Source: Azolla caroliniana (Eukaryota > Polypodiophyta). From it: a stretch of DNA of 64,000 bases. The notes under the pieces are model-generated. The model was not told the DNA's origin, did no database searches, and saw only the letters and a list, made by a program, of their open reading frames with translations. Every line of letters begins with the position of its first letter. The stretch's first letter is position 1. Below, piece by piece: positions 11,130 to 22,690 of this stretch. The stretch spans positions 23,064,001 through 23,128,000 of the forward strand of contig JBHGNT010000003.1 in the NCBI GenBank assembly GCA_043228905.1. Direction: 5' to 3'. The position numbers were made by a program, and so were the translations under genes.

Positions 11130-11440
11130 TGTTCTTTCCCTCACTATGTATTGGGACCTAATGATTTACTACGTGCAAACGAGTATATCAATGGATCTCC
11201 CGTACAATTTTTATTTGATTCGTGAAGCTCACACAATTTTGTGAATGATCGTTTGGTTCGGACATGGGGAATCTAACCCACCGTAAGTGATCACACCTAT
11301 AGGGTGTACTTGGCTGATGGAAGAGTACAGTATAATCAAAGAGGCGATTCATTCATTATGAATTTCTATTGTTATTTATATAGAGGAAGTAGACTTCCAT
11401 GTAATGAATCTTTGAACCACTAATGTAATACTAGGCTATC
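11130..11440 (+). pseudogene. Ty3 protease fragment with a stop in the active site
   Basis: The frame reads PNDLLRANEYINGSPVQFLFDS, then a TGA stop where the Gly of the Asp-Ser-Gly triad should be, then SSHNFVNDRLVRTWGI. The aspartic protease is therefore nonsense-mutated exactly at its catalytic triad. Confidence 0.7.
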
Positions 11441-11891
11441 CCTAGTTTTATAATAAAAACTCTTCTTTGTCTATTGATTGGGTTCACCATTCCATTTCCT
11501 TTGCACTGAATGATTGTACTCATTTTATTCAATGTTTAAATAAACAATCTCTTTCGATTGTTTCCTCTCCATCAATATCTGAGTTATCTTGTTCTTCTTT
11601 ATTTTATTGTGTATTTGATCAGAACATTCATGTTTATAATAACGATAATGTCTCGGGGTCAATTATCATATTTTTAGGAACAACAGCTCGATGAAATCTC
11701 AAATGATTTTGGTGATGTTTTTCCGAGTGAACTACCACATGGGTTACCTCCTAAACGTAATCTAGACCACCGTATAGATATTGTACCTGGTGTTGCACCA
11801 ATAAGTATACCTCCTTATCGCATAAGTCGATCCGAAGAGGATGAGGTATCTAAGCAACTCAATGACTATTTACAAATGGGTTCACCAACTT

Positions 11892-12605
11892 GTGTCGTGC
11901 CTTTCGGCTCTGGATCGTTGCGTGAGTTGGGTGGGAACCGCCGAGGTTTTGAACTAGGAGGAAGAGGAATACAACTTAAGGCTAGTTATGAATAGTAGAA
12001 AGAGAAGTAAGATAGCAATCTCGTGAATCCCACGAGTTTAGTGTATTTAAAACAATATTTAGATTATAAGAGTAATTTAGATGGCAAAATTCGTGAATCC
12101 CACGAATATATTAGATTGATCAATCCTTGTAGAAAAATAATCAACAAAAACTATAATGTGCTCCCCATCCTTATATAGTGATGGGAGAGACTAAGCATAG
12201 CTAGCTTTTTTTTTTCTAATATGTTCATGCACACTAAATGTGCATGTGATGCTTTTCTAATCCTTGCTTTTATTTGCTAAATATAGTGCTCATGCACGCT
12301 AGATGTGCATGAGTCACTTTTTAGTTGCTTGCGTTTTTCTATAAAATATTCACGCACTCTAAAAATGCATGATTTACCTTTTAATAGGTAGGTGCAAATA
12401 AAGCACTTATAGTTATTAAATCTATTTGTAGAACACTAAAGATAAGGTAGCATAATGGTAAAGTTGAGTTTATCTATGTGGAGGTGCAAGGTTCGAATCT
12501 TGCCTTATGCATGTGATAAATATTTTGATATATTATTTATTTATTTATATGTATCTAAAATCGGATATATTATTTTATGGTTTTCACGTAGTGTGTGGAA
12601 TACAC
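11892..12605 (-). repeat. R1 repeat, copy 3, inserted in the Ty3 RT gene
   Basis: Reverse-complement relative of 7.64-8.05 kb; its 3' end CACGACA is at 11893-11899. Shared marks are AACC.CGGCGGTTCCCACCC, a TATA box CACTATATAAGG near 12172 (complement), and ACACTACGTGAAAACC at the other edge. The plus strand carries the tRNA-like segment at 12441-12510 with A box TAGCATAATGGTAAAG and perfect B box core GGTTCGAAT. It splits RT between ...NDYLQMG and RKSPLGATV. No target duplication could be recognised. Confidence 0.65.
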
Positions 12606-12916
12606 TACGACAACGTTATCGTAAATCTCCATTGGGGGCAACTGTTCTCTTCGCAAAAAAGAAAGACGACACATGGCGTATGTGTATCAATTATCGACAC
12701 TTGAATAAATTGACGTGATAAATATTTTGATATATTATTTATTTATTTATATGTATCTCAAATCGGATATATTATTTTATGGTTTTCACGTAGTGTGTGG
12801 AATACACTACGACAACGTTATCGTAAATCTCCATTGGGGGCAACTGTTCTCTTCGCAAAAAAGAAAGACGACACATGGCGTATGTGTATCAATTATCGAC
12901 ACTTGAATAAATTGAC
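12513..12916 (+). repeat. Tandem 202-bp duplication across the R1/RT junction
   Basis: Unit 1 (12513-12714) and unit 2 (12715-12916) are near identical. Each holds the edge of R1 plus the RT start ([14 protein letters not shown] through YRHLNKLT). The duplication therefore postdates the R1 insertion and its near-identity suggests it is young. Confidence 0.9.
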
Positions 12917-14689
12917 GATCAAGAATTCATATCCATTGCCCCCGGCTGACGATCTAATTGACCGTCTCCAAGGAGCTCGGTATTTTATGAAACATTATCT
13001 CCGTACGGGCTACCATCAAATTCATATAAGTGAGGAAGATGTTCCTAAAATGGCCATTATGAGTTTTTGGTTATGCCTTTTGGTTTGACCAATGCTCCGG
13101 CCACATTTCGACAACAAATGAATAACATTTTCCGAGAACAACATGGAAAATTTGTCGTTTTTTTCTTGGATGATATTCTAGTTTATAGTCGTACGCTAGA
13201 AGAACATGTTAAACATGTCCACTTTATTTTACAAACATTTTGTGACAAGCAATTCTACACGAAGATCTCAAAATGTGAGTTCTTTAAGAAATCAATTACT
13301 TACCTTGGACATCTCATAACTGAATGAGGAGTTGAAATTGATCATTCTCGCATCGAGAAAGTAAAACTTTGGCCCACTCTTTGGAATATTCGAGAAGTTC
13401 GATCATTCCTTGGTTTTGTCGGGTTTTTGCGAAAATCTCTTCATAATTACTCCCAATTGATGACACCGTTTACTGATCTTCTCAAAGGTCAGTAGAATGC
13501 TACACTAGACCTCTCCTTTAAGGAACTCAAGGACCTAGTGTGCAAGGCTCCTTCGCTTCTTTTACTAGATCCTTCAAAACCTTTTCAGGTTAAAATTCAT
13601 GTAAGCGTTTATACTATAGGTGTCGTCCTATATCAAGATGGTAAACCAATAACATTTGAGAGTAAGAAACTTGATTCGGCTCAGTGTTGGTATACCGCGC
13701 AAGAAAAGGAATTGTTTGCAGTTATTAATGCACTCAAGACATGGCGCCATTATCTTTATGGAAACTTTTTTGTGGTAACTACGGACCATGAGTTCTTGAA
13801 ATATTTTTGTGACCAACAAGGCCTTAAAGGTCGTAAAACATGATGGTCACATCTCATCTTAAAGGTTCCATGAACACTATCGTTGATGCACAAAGTCACA
13901 TCCGTGAAGTTAACATGCTTAACTTCACTGAAATAACATCAGATCTTTATGATCACCTCCGAGGAAAGTATCCTGATGACAGTTATGTTGCAAAATACTT
14001 GGCAAGAGTTGAGTCTGAAACAGACACCACCACATCCTTGAAGGATATCTTCCACATTGCTAACGGTCTGCTCTGCCGTAATGGGAAGGTTTGTGTTCCA
14101 AATTTGCCTGAGGTCAGAAAGAGAATTCTTTTTTAATGCCATGATACACCCTCAACAGGGCACCCTGGAATACATCGTACACTCGTTCTCATTTCCACTC
14201 AATTCTATTGGCCTAAGATGCGGCCTGACATACATAACTATGTGACTAAGTGTCACCAGTGTCAGGTTAACAAAGCTGAGCGACTTAAAGTCGCACGACT
14301 TTTACATCCCTTGGACATTCCCAATAATAAGTGGGAAAGTATATCATTGAATTTTATTGTTAGGCTTCCTCGCACCCAAAAAGGCCACGATGCCATCTGG
14401 GTTGTGGTTGATCGACTAACTAAAATGGCCAGATTTATTGCTACTAAAACGGCGGTAACAGCTCCTGAATGGGCTTACCAATTCGTTGACGAGTTATTTC
14501 TTGATGAGTTGTGAAGTTAATATACATCTTGATGAGTTGATGGCTTGATCCTATTCAAATAGAATTTATAGTAAACTTACCCCACGTCTCTAAGGTTTTC
14601 ATTTAAATGACTTTAGGTTTATCACTCCATATCAATATTTCCTAGGTTGAAAGATCATTGTTCTATTTATTATCATGTAAATCATTCGA

Positions 14690-15306
14690 GGAAGAGTGAT
14701 GTCAGATGATTACCTAGAATGTGGTATTGCCGCAATTGATGCATATGTGGGCTCTAATGTTGATCGCACCATACGTTGTTGCCGCTCGGAACACGTTTTG
14801 AATAGTCTATTGTCACATCTTACTGCTCTACTAATTGCCTCCGTAAGTGATTTGGGATCCTTCGGAAAAGTTAGAAGCAAATCCTTTACATCATTGTGAA
14901 GGCCATTTTAGAAAGCCCTGAAATTACGAGTGCTTGATGCCTGAGTTGGATAATGTGTCGGGTGCATTTGAATTACGAATCGTACCTGATTCAGAAAGCC
15001 CTGAAATTACGAGCGCGTTCGATCAAACCTTGCTGGAAGACATATCTTAGGTTCCTTAAAAATGCCTTGGTTTTCGATTGCTTGTTGTTGTCAAGACTCT
15101 AGTGCCATCTCTAATTTTTGAACTTGTTCCTCATATTGTCGTACTCGTTGTTTCAATCCTTCATCTTGTTGTCGCTTCTCCATTATGAGTTGTTGTAGAT
15201 CTCCAAGTAGACGTTGATTATCTTGTTCAAGCATCACGAATTTGCCTTTCAAGCATTCAAGCTCTGATAGGACAAATTGATGTTCCTCAAGGCTAATGGA
15301 AGCCAA
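14690..15306 (-). pseudogene. Ty3 gag fragment related to the 25-kb chromovirus
   Basis: The minus strand starts MASISLEEHQFVLSELECLK at 15306, clearly related to MATVSAQEYQSIFSELQCLK at 25482. Coiled-coil-like sequence follows, then EPKICLPARFDRTRS, FLNQVRFVIQMHP, a deletion, and HNDVKDLLLTFPKDPKSL (chromovirus: RNDVKDLLLTFPEEPKSL). An exact 20-bp direct repeat (14916-14935 and 14996-15015) sits at the deletion and may have mediated it. The element stops near 14690 without zinc knuckle or pol. Confidence 0.8.
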
Positions 15307-15379
15307 TAGAGTGCTAGGAGATTTTGGGTAGAGGTGAATTCCAGTTCAAACTACCAGTGCGCGGACAAGAGAAAAGGAT

Positions 15380-15762
15380 AGAGGTGCTTAGAAGAAGCGG
15401 AATGGAGATATTTATTATTACACTAGGGTAGAGAATTAAGAGGATGAATGATAATGTAGGCTAGAGGGCTCGAGACTGGTGTTGAATTGGAATGGCTTGA
15501 AAATAGTGAGGGGCTGCAATTTATAGGAGTGGGTGATGCCACATGTAGGAGCAATCAATGGCATGTGTCATCCCTGCAACTGCAATCAATGGCACATGTC
15601 ATCCCTGTTTTGGAATATTCCAAAATGTTCTATAATGCTATATATATACATCTCTTAATAATGACATGAATTATTATCACATAATCTAAATGACCCAACG
15701 GGTAAGGTGTTATAAGATGTGTGCTACAGTTGAGGGTTCGAGCTTTGCTATTATTCATGATA
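15380..15762 (-). mobile_element. Ty3 5' LTR of the truncated element, with tRNA-like segment
   Basis: The right border reads TATCATGA on the minus strand, one change from the TGTCATGA start of the chromovirus LTRs. It is followed by AGCTCGAACCC, the complement of a B box. The plus strand shows CAACGGGTAAGGTG and GGTTCGAGC at 15690-15745. The minus strand carries a TATA box CTCCTATAAATTG and the shared AATTCAACACCAGTCT. The 3' border is estimated from its distance to the gag start. Confidence 0.6.
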
Positions 15763-15784
15763 GGTTTCAATGCAATTTTAGGAA

Positions 15785-16032
15785 GTCGATGTGAGAGAAT
15801 TTTTTGAACCTTAAGTATGTATTCAACAACCCATTCCATGGTCATGATCTCAATGGGAAGTGATCTCGTCTCAAGGAGGAGGGTGTATGGGGAGAGAGAG
15901 TGAGGGACTTTTTTGAACCTTAAGCATGTATTCCACAACCCACTCCATGGCCATGATCTCAGTGAGAAGTGATTCATCTCAAGGAGGAGAAGGGTGTATG
16001 GAGAGAGAGAGGGGGGGGGGGGGGGGGGGGGG
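15785..16032 (+). repeat. Tandem ~110-bp duplication and a 22-base G run
   Basis: Two diverged copies of about 110 bp begin near GAGAGAATTTTTTGAACC (15791) and GAGGGACTTTTTTGAACC (15900). They are followed by GA repeats and 22 consecutive G at 16011-16032. The open frame across it on the minus strand is a by-product of the repeat. Confidence 0.85.
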
Positions 16033-16639
16033 TGAGGTGAGAGAGTTATGGTGCAACTAGATTTGGAGAAAGTGTATGATCATGTTAATTAGTTCTTTGT
16101 TTCTGGGTTAATGCATACAATGGGCTTTGGACCATATATGTCTTGCCACAGACAAGATGTGATGTCTTGAGTTATGCAATATATCTACTATTTGAAAATT
16201 AAATACAAAAACCCTTAGCCTTGCAAAGAACAACCCATAGCACCATTTCAGTAGCATGAAAATATAACTAACAGACTTTTCATTGGAGCATACACTTCTT
16301 GATGTAGAAACCTTTAGAGATGAATGTCACTAATCAATGTCACAATCGCTTGTGTAAACTATTGGGACAATGAGACAGAAATTCATGTAAGGATTGGGTT
16401 TGCTCGAATATGTGTGGAAAACATAATCAAATGTGATAAAGCGCAGTAACAATGTATTAAAGTAACGCATAGTCCAATGTGATAAAAGGCAAGAGAAATG
16501 TATTATTAAGTATAATTCTCAGATTCCATGACTTGTTAAAAGAAAGAAAGACTCCATGACTTGTTAAAAGAAAGTTATATTAATGTCCCGTAGGACCAGA
16601 ATTGGCACATGAGACAAATGATAGAAAAGTTATATTAAC
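16033..16639. other. Flank of the second membrane-protein pseudogene, with LINE-tail remnants
   Basis: 16255-16500 resembles 5.24-5.5 kb. 16540-16640 carries minus-strand LINE-tail-like sequence twice (GAAAGTTATATTAA.GTCCCGTA), the second copy abutting the pseudogene end. No gene. Confidence 0.5.
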
Positions 16640-17288
16640 GTCCCGTAAGACTTCAAGTGCGTAGCCTCGGTTTAACTTTGTTGCTACACCCTCGCTGGGC
16701 ATGGTGTAAGTGGCGCCCAAACCGTCATTGTCCTCATCATGCTGCAATTCTAGCAGGCTGGTTCGATAGATGTACCGTGCACCTAGAAACAGGACGATAA
16801 TGGTGACAAATCAGAAGTCAATCGCCTTCATCATGATTGCAAAACCACCCACGAGGACGACGGTGGCCCAAATAAACATAAGGGAACCAAACAGGATTCC
16901 CATCTTTTCAGGGATAACCAGGCCCAACACAATCCGGTAGACTAATTCCTCAGGGTACGGTTGAGCAACTCCACGATTAGATTGCATCGGCAGGATTCGA
17001 CGACATGCTAGGATTAGATTGCATCAACGGATTTGATGGCACTGCGGGAACCTCGAGAGAGTAAGGAACGGCCTGTTGAGATGATTGGGGTGCACCAGGG
17101 GTAGTAGTGGTGCTGGTAGTGGTAGTGGTAGTGGAAGTAGGTTGGGAATATCTGGTGCCATTAGTGGGAGATGCTCGTGATGTTAGAGAGCCATCCATGT
17201 TGATGCTATGATAATTGGAGGAGGTTATTGCTTCACTTCGAAGATGATTCTCACTAGTTAGCCCATTCTGTGCGGCCATTGTTAGCAT
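16640..17288 (-). pseudogene. Truncated copy of the ARM-like membrane-protein gene
   Basis: Starts MAAQNGLTSENHLRSEA (Met near 17279, two codons after an upstream ATG) as the intact copy starts MATGNDFSSEDNG. It carries an expanded Thr-rich stretch (TSTTTTTTSTTTT) and Asn/Pro/Ser repeats. After a frameshift near 16980 the membrane region is recognisable: FIWATVVLVGGFAIMMKAIDF, then a stop in place of Trp, then FVTIIVLFLGARYIYRTSLL. Everything C-terminal of about 140 residues is missing. It lacks the ARM-like part. Confidence 0.8.
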
Positions 17289-17289
17289 G

Positions 17290-18703
17290 TGAATATGTTA
17301 GCATATGAATATATATGTATGTATGCATGCATGCATAGCTCTTAGTTGAAACCATTAGTGCCAAGTTCGATTTGACTGTTTTGTCTGTAGGTAGCAAAAG
17401 CTCTCCTAACGACAACTACCCACCAAAAGAAGAGGCAAGAGCTATTTTGAATGCCTTGTCGGCATTGACTTTAAAGAGTTCCGTACATTGACCTAGTCTA
17501 TTTAGGCTCCCACCTAAGCCCAATCATCATCAATACTATATTTATCAGGTTTCTCTGTTGAAAAAAATGGTGATTAAACACGACCCTGTTAATAATATAG
17601 ATGCTTATCATCGTCCCTGGTAGAGGTTGCATTCGAGAACTGTATAAATTCTTTATGGGTTTGAGTTTCAAACTTAGACCTTTGGCTTTGAGAGATTAGC
17701 TGAATACCTAAGATTACAAATCCTCTTCGTTGTCAATCACTTGGAGATTGTTATGTCTGAGTTCTGATGTTAAATTAGATGTTGACGAAGCTGCTCCTAG
17801 CTGGGACACAGTGCTTTTGATCTGGCAATAAAGAAGCAATCGAGTGTTGGGTTATCGTCAACGAAAGTGAAAGTACAATGAATCTAGTTCTTTTGGAGGA
17901 CAATTCACAGTGCCAATGAAGGGGAAATCCAACCCATTTTCAAACATGGTTGTTACCCTATTGCAAAAGAGTATGTGTGGGAGGAACAAGTATGTAAACA
18001 TGACCCAATGGTAATCTGAAAACAAATAAACCCAACTAAGAATCATGAAAATTATATATTATTGTAAAATCATGGACTCATTATTATTATACAGGAATGA
18101 TACGACCAGAACCACTACACTATGTGATCATACACAACGGGCTAGCATTTGGACTCTCACCAAAATTTCACTAGAATACATAATCTATTGACTTTAATGC
18201 CAATCCATTGATTGCATTAACTACAGGACAACTATTAAATCCTCACCAATAAATTGATGATATTCTTTTGTTTTCCTTTGATCAACAATCGCTTTTTGCA
18301 ATGCATGCCCTAAATTTTCCTATAAACAAAAAGGTCTTAGCTTGGAATAAGTGTGTACATACAAATTCAACTTATAGTCGAAGAATTTAGATTTCATCAT
18401 GTATCTATATATATTACTCCTTCCTTAATCAATCAAATGATTGATATCATGAGATCCACTACACTATCTAATCACACACACAATGCTAGCATTGAAGCAT
18501 GATTATTTGGACTCTCACCAAAATTTCAGAACAATACAAAAGCTATTGCCTTAAACGACCAATCCATCCATTGCATTAACTATAGGACCACTATGTCCTC
18601 ACCAATAAATTGACGACATTCTTTTGTTTTCCTGCGATCAACAAGCCCTTTTTGCAATGTATGCCCTAAATTTTCCTATAAATGAAAAGGTCTTAGCTAT
18701 TAA
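17290..18703. other. Gene-free part of the membrane-protein gene unit
   Basis: 17350-18060 matches 6.83-7.5 kb and 18060-18550 matches 4.8-5.1 kb; a second partial copy of the latter lies at 18550-18700. The order of blocks (flank, gene, upstream region, flank) fits a tandem array of one unit later split by transposons. It stops at the LTR border at 18704. Confidence 0.6.
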
Positions 18704-18923
18704 TGATCATCAATTTTGACAATGACATGAGATCTTAGATTACATTTTGAGGTTACATACACACTAATCCTCCCAATGTTCACATTTGTCACCTACTACT
18801 CGGTAAATTAACCAAAATTGTTAAGAATTATGTAAGTAATTAAGCAAGGGTTAATTAGTACCTAATTACGTGATTAGTTGATAAGCCGAAGATTAAGTGA
18901 TATGTGTGTGTATGTGTGTGAGA

Positions 18924-18967
<44 letters not shown>

Positions 18968-19292
18968 GTTAACACTTATGAACAACACAAGATAGGAGAT
19001 GATTAACTCTATATTAAATTAGCATTATCATCATCAAAAACGAAAACACCCACAATGAGGTATATATAGATCTCATGTGAAAGGGTGCACATGTGTGAGG
19101 AGAATGTAGGTACAAAGGTGTAAGTCCGATATTAAATGTACTTGGGAGTGGAGGATCTAGAATATCCTACTTAAGTACAAGGTCCTATTTAAGGCGTTGT
19201 AGTCAACACTTCTAACTAGATTCTATCTAGGTAACTACGAAGTTACATGGTTGACTAACTAACTAAACTAAGTTGAGCTCGATCTCTCAACA
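18704..19292 (-). mobile_element. Copia 3' LTR
   Basis: The minus strand begins TGTTGAGAGATCGAG directly after the polypurine tract GCTTGAGGGGGCG (19293-19305), and appears to end TTGATGATCA at 18704, where similarity to the flanking repeat unit stops. A TATA box TCTATATATACC lies near 19057 (complement). A (GA)n run occupies about 18928-18964. The left border is inferred. Confidence 0.65.
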
Positions 19293-19401
19293 CGCCCCCT
19301 CAAGCTTAAGTGTGAGGTGTCCGACATCTGGTTCTGCTTTCGGCGTTGTCCGGCTTTGGATGTCAGCTTATGTGCGACTTCTGTCTGGCCTTCGGTTTTC
19401 T

Positions 19402-21965
19402 TCACCGTGACAATCTTGGTTCCTCCCCGTCAAGCTGATGACGAAGGCTTGTAGTGTGTGGGTGAAGATCGACTACTTCCACCCATTCTGGGTTACGAGC
19501 CACTTCGGTGGAACTCTTGGGCTCTTGTTCGGCCGCTACCTTCATCACGAAGGCATAGTGATGGGCCATGTACTCGTTGTAGCCGAGCCGAGTGACGGGA
19601 TTCTTCTCTCTAGAAGAACGTCGAAGTTTTTCGCTTGCCGATGTGAGCTTCTTCTTTGCTTTGGGTGTCCGCATGATAAGTACACCGAACTCACTGTCTA
19701 GTGAGGGAACCGACACATCCGAATCGCTGTCGTCAAGGTGATTGACTTCGTATTTGGGCATCTTACCTTTGCCTTTATCCAAGTTCGTACTTGGCCACGA
19801 CGTGCTTGGGCCACATGAGGGCTCTTGTGGCCCACTAGGCCTTGCCGTAATCGGACTTTCTTCGAACATGTGCTCGAAGTGATCTCCATCTTCCACCTCT
19901 TCTTCGGTGGATTCCGGGTTAAGCGGAGTCGGAGTCGAAGTTGTCCTGGTGTGTACCAGAATACAGACTCGTCGAACAACTCGGGTAAAAGGGTTGTAGC
20001 ACTAGTATGCCTTCTACTCTGACGAGTATCCTATGAGGATACATTCCTCCGACTTCGTGTCGGGGTTCTGTTGTTGGTCGTTCGGGATGCGTACATTCGC
20101 AATGCTTCCGAACACCTTGAGGTGCAACAGGATCAACATCCTTCCGAAGAGGAGCTCGTAGGGAGTTAGTTCATGGACTCCATTGGTGGTGCACCGGTTC
20201 ATGAGATAGACGGCCATGGATGCTCTGGCGGCCCAATAGAAGTTCAACATGTGCTTCTCATGCATCATGGCGCGTGCTACCTCAAGTATTTGCCTATTCT
20301 TCCTTTCGACTACTCCATTTTGTTGGGATGTGTGTCGGCACAAGAAGTCTCTCCGAATGCCTTCACTTTGGAGGTAGGAGGTGAATTCATCGGAGAAGTA
20401 CTCGTTGCCTCCATCCGATCGTAGGCATCAAATGTGCCGACCGGTTTCTTTTTCGACTTGGCCCTTGAGCTTTTTGAAGTGGGAGAACACTCCACTCTTC
20501 TTCTTCATCGGGAAGATCCATGTGTAGCATGAGTAGTCGTCAATAAAGCTGCGTAGAATTGGCATCCGCCAATCATCAACGTTTGAGCGGTCCCCATACA
20601 TCTGAGTATATGATGTCGAGGAGGCCTTTGCTCGCGTGGCTCATCTTTGGGAATGGGAGTCGATGTTGTTTGCCGAGTACACATGCTTCGCATAGCCGTT
20701 TCGACTCGAATGTTAGAAGTCCGATGACAACTCCCTTTGATTGCATAGCTTGGAGCCGTTGGAGGTTTATGTGGCCGATTCTCTTGTGCCACAACTCTGT
20801 GCTTGTCTCAGTTTTGAGACCTTTAGCATACATTGCCGATTTCACCTTGTTCGAATCGAGGATGAACATTCGACCATCTCTCCGCCCCTTAGCGGACTTA
20901 CATGCCTTGCTCCACAATTTGGCCGACGGAGACCAAATTCTTTGTTACTGTGGCCACATGCAAAGACATTCTTGATGCAAGTTTTCTTGCCTTCTTTCCC
21001 GAATGGGACATTGCCGATGTGCTGAATGGGATGTGTGGTGTTGTCACCCGTCTCTATGACACCGGCTCGATCGGGTGTGTGCAAATCACTGAACCACTCT
21101 TTGTGGGATGTCATGTGATGTGAGGCGCCGGAATCGACGAACCACACGTCTTCCAAGTTTGAGGTGCTTGTGGAGTCAAAGGCCATCAAAGAGTTTGCTC
21201 TATGTCTCATTACGAATAGACCACTGTAGTTCTCGTATTCAGAGTTGTCGACGTAGCTTGTCGAAACCGACTCACTTCTCTTTTTCCGACACTCCTCTTC
21301 CTGGTGGCCGATTTTGCCGCAATAATTGCAAGTTACGGGCCTTGTTCGGCATGGAAGCTCCCCCTTCTTCCGAATGTTCCTCGATGGCTTCCGTGAAGGT
21401 TTGAGTTCCCATCGTGTGATGGGCCGAATTGGGCTCTTCTACCACCTTGACCTTGTCCTCGGCCACCATCCAAATTCGAGAAGAACATTTGTCCTTCTGA
21501 TGTCTTGGTTTTGGTTTGGACGTGCTTCTCTTCAACCATTAGCATTGATTCATGGTCAAAGAACGAAGGAGGATTTTCCCTCGCCAAGATTGCCGTCCTC
21601 AACGAGTCGAGTTGTTGTGCGAGGCCAGCCAAGCATACTTGAACCATCTCATCTTCGTCGACGTTTGTTTTGATGGAGCCAAGAGAGTCGCAAATGCTCT
21701 TGATCTTGGCAGTGTAGTCCGACACAAACATTTCTTTTTGCCGAATGCTGTTCAACTCTTGTCGGAGTTGAAGCTTTCGGGCGGTCATGTTGGTGGCGAA
21801 CATTTTCTTTAAGTTCTCCCATGCCTCTTTGGGCGTCTTGGCATCTCGAATGTGGCTAAGCATGTGGTCGTGGACACATGTTGCCAAGCAATACATGTCT
21901 TGACTTGCCGCTTGCTCCCATGTTGAGTAGTCGGCGTTCTTTGAGTCGGGTCGATTTTCTTGAGC
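19402..21965 (-). pseudogene. Copia gag-protease-integrase, RT and RNase H absent
   Basis: Reading leftwards: gag (CVHDHMLSHIRDAKTPKEAW, then ENLKKMFATNMTARKLQLRQ) from 21965, its N-terminus and 5' LTR missing; zinc knuckle CNYCGKIGHQEEEC near 21310; protease VWFVDSGASHHMT near 21135; GAG-pre-integrase ELWHKRIGHINLQRL; integrase CRHTSQQNGVVERKNRQILE with the catalytic Glu, near 20330. A linker (19402-19896) leads to the 3' end and polypurine tract. Where reverse transcriptase should follow there is nothing, so the element is non-autonomous. Frameshifts near 20350, 20580 and 21250 separate the blocks. Confidence 0.85.
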
Positions 21966-22380
21966 GCTTTCATGGAAAACAATTGGAATATGCATATGCT
22001 TTCATGTTTGACAGTAGAAGACATGAGGTGCAAGCCTATATGAAGAAGTTGAAAGGTAGTGTGATGTGGAATATCTGGTTGTTAGAGCATGTGGGGATCA
22101 TTTCCTCAAGTGTATATTCTGGTTTTCTATTAGGACATCCCTCTCCCTACATAGGATAGATAGGTAGTGGAGACTATGAAGTGTGTTTTTTTTCCAAAAA
22201 CCAGACTAAGAAGTCTTGTAATGTTATATACAATTAATACGATTGTGTGCCCTAAAAAGCAAGAGAGAGAGAGAGAGAGAGAGATATTCTATCATTGCTT
22301 TGTTGAGTCTCTTGGATGGTTATCATCTAAGGTTGAAGAAGAATGGAGAATACACAAATCCGATCATGGGTGGTGGCAGA
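21966..22380. other. Unassigned sequence between two elements
   Basis: Contains a (GA)n run at 22260-22284 and no recognisable coding frame. It begins where the truncated copia gag ends. Confidence 0.5.
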
Positions 22381-22690
22381 TCCTACATCGTAGTAACTTG
22401 GCATTCTAAATTGGAGGATTGCCTTTGGGATTAGCTCTAAAGCTTCGTGGACTAGCAGCGAGTAATTGCTTCTTTTGCACTATTCAAATGGAAGATAATA
22501 CTCATCGATTTATACAACGTCCGATTGCTTGTCAGATTTGGAGTTACATTTCTCAAATTTGGCAAGTCTTATCACAATGTTATTTGACACCTAGACAGTT
22601 GGTGTTTGAACAATTTACAAAGGTTGACGAAAAATCAGAGATGGAGATCGTTTTTCTATTTCTGAGATATTGGGGATTGCGCATAATGTT
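22380..22690 (+). pseudogene. L1-type LINE C-terminal zinc-binding fragment
   Basis: The plus frame reads LKLRGLAASNCFFC, then EDNTHRF and CQIWSYISQIWQVLS. This matches the reverse-transcriptase zinc-binding region (zf-RVT) typical of plant L1 elements: paired Cys, a His, and an aromatic 'IW' stretch. One expected Cys is replaced (IQRPIACQIW). It is distinct from the LINE at 31.4 kb and is cut by the copia LTR that follows. Confidence 0.6.

Larger units (their letters stand above)
11690..14514 (+). pseudogene. Ty3 reverse transcriptase-RNase H-integrase, interrupted and decayed
   Basis: Order is normal: RT linker (DIVPGVAPISIPPYRISRSE), an R1 insertion, RT core ([32 protein letters not shown]), active site FFLDDILVYS with both Asp present, RNase H (ESKKLDSAQCWYTAQEKELF), integrase HHCC region (CHQCQ) and the first integrase catalytic region (SISLNFIVRLPRTQKG, where the catalytic Asp has become Asn). 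Stops or frameshifts occur near 13326, 13494, 13842 and 14135. The sequence ends at about 14514, before the rest of integrase and any 3' LTR. Confidence 0.85.

Noticed and set aside
12441-12510. Possible functional tRNA gene
   Set aside because: A and B boxes and an acceptor-like pairing (ATAAGG/CCTTAT) exist, but the T-loop is one base too long with the best stem, the anticodon arm does not pair, and the segment recurs inside transposon LTRs.
11892-12605. CACTA DNA transposon in the Ty3 RT gene (edge reads CACTACGTGAAAA)
   Set aside because: The opposite edge lacks a matching terminal inverted repeat and no 3-bp target duplication was found; TATA box and tRNA-like segment fit an LTR-type repeat better.
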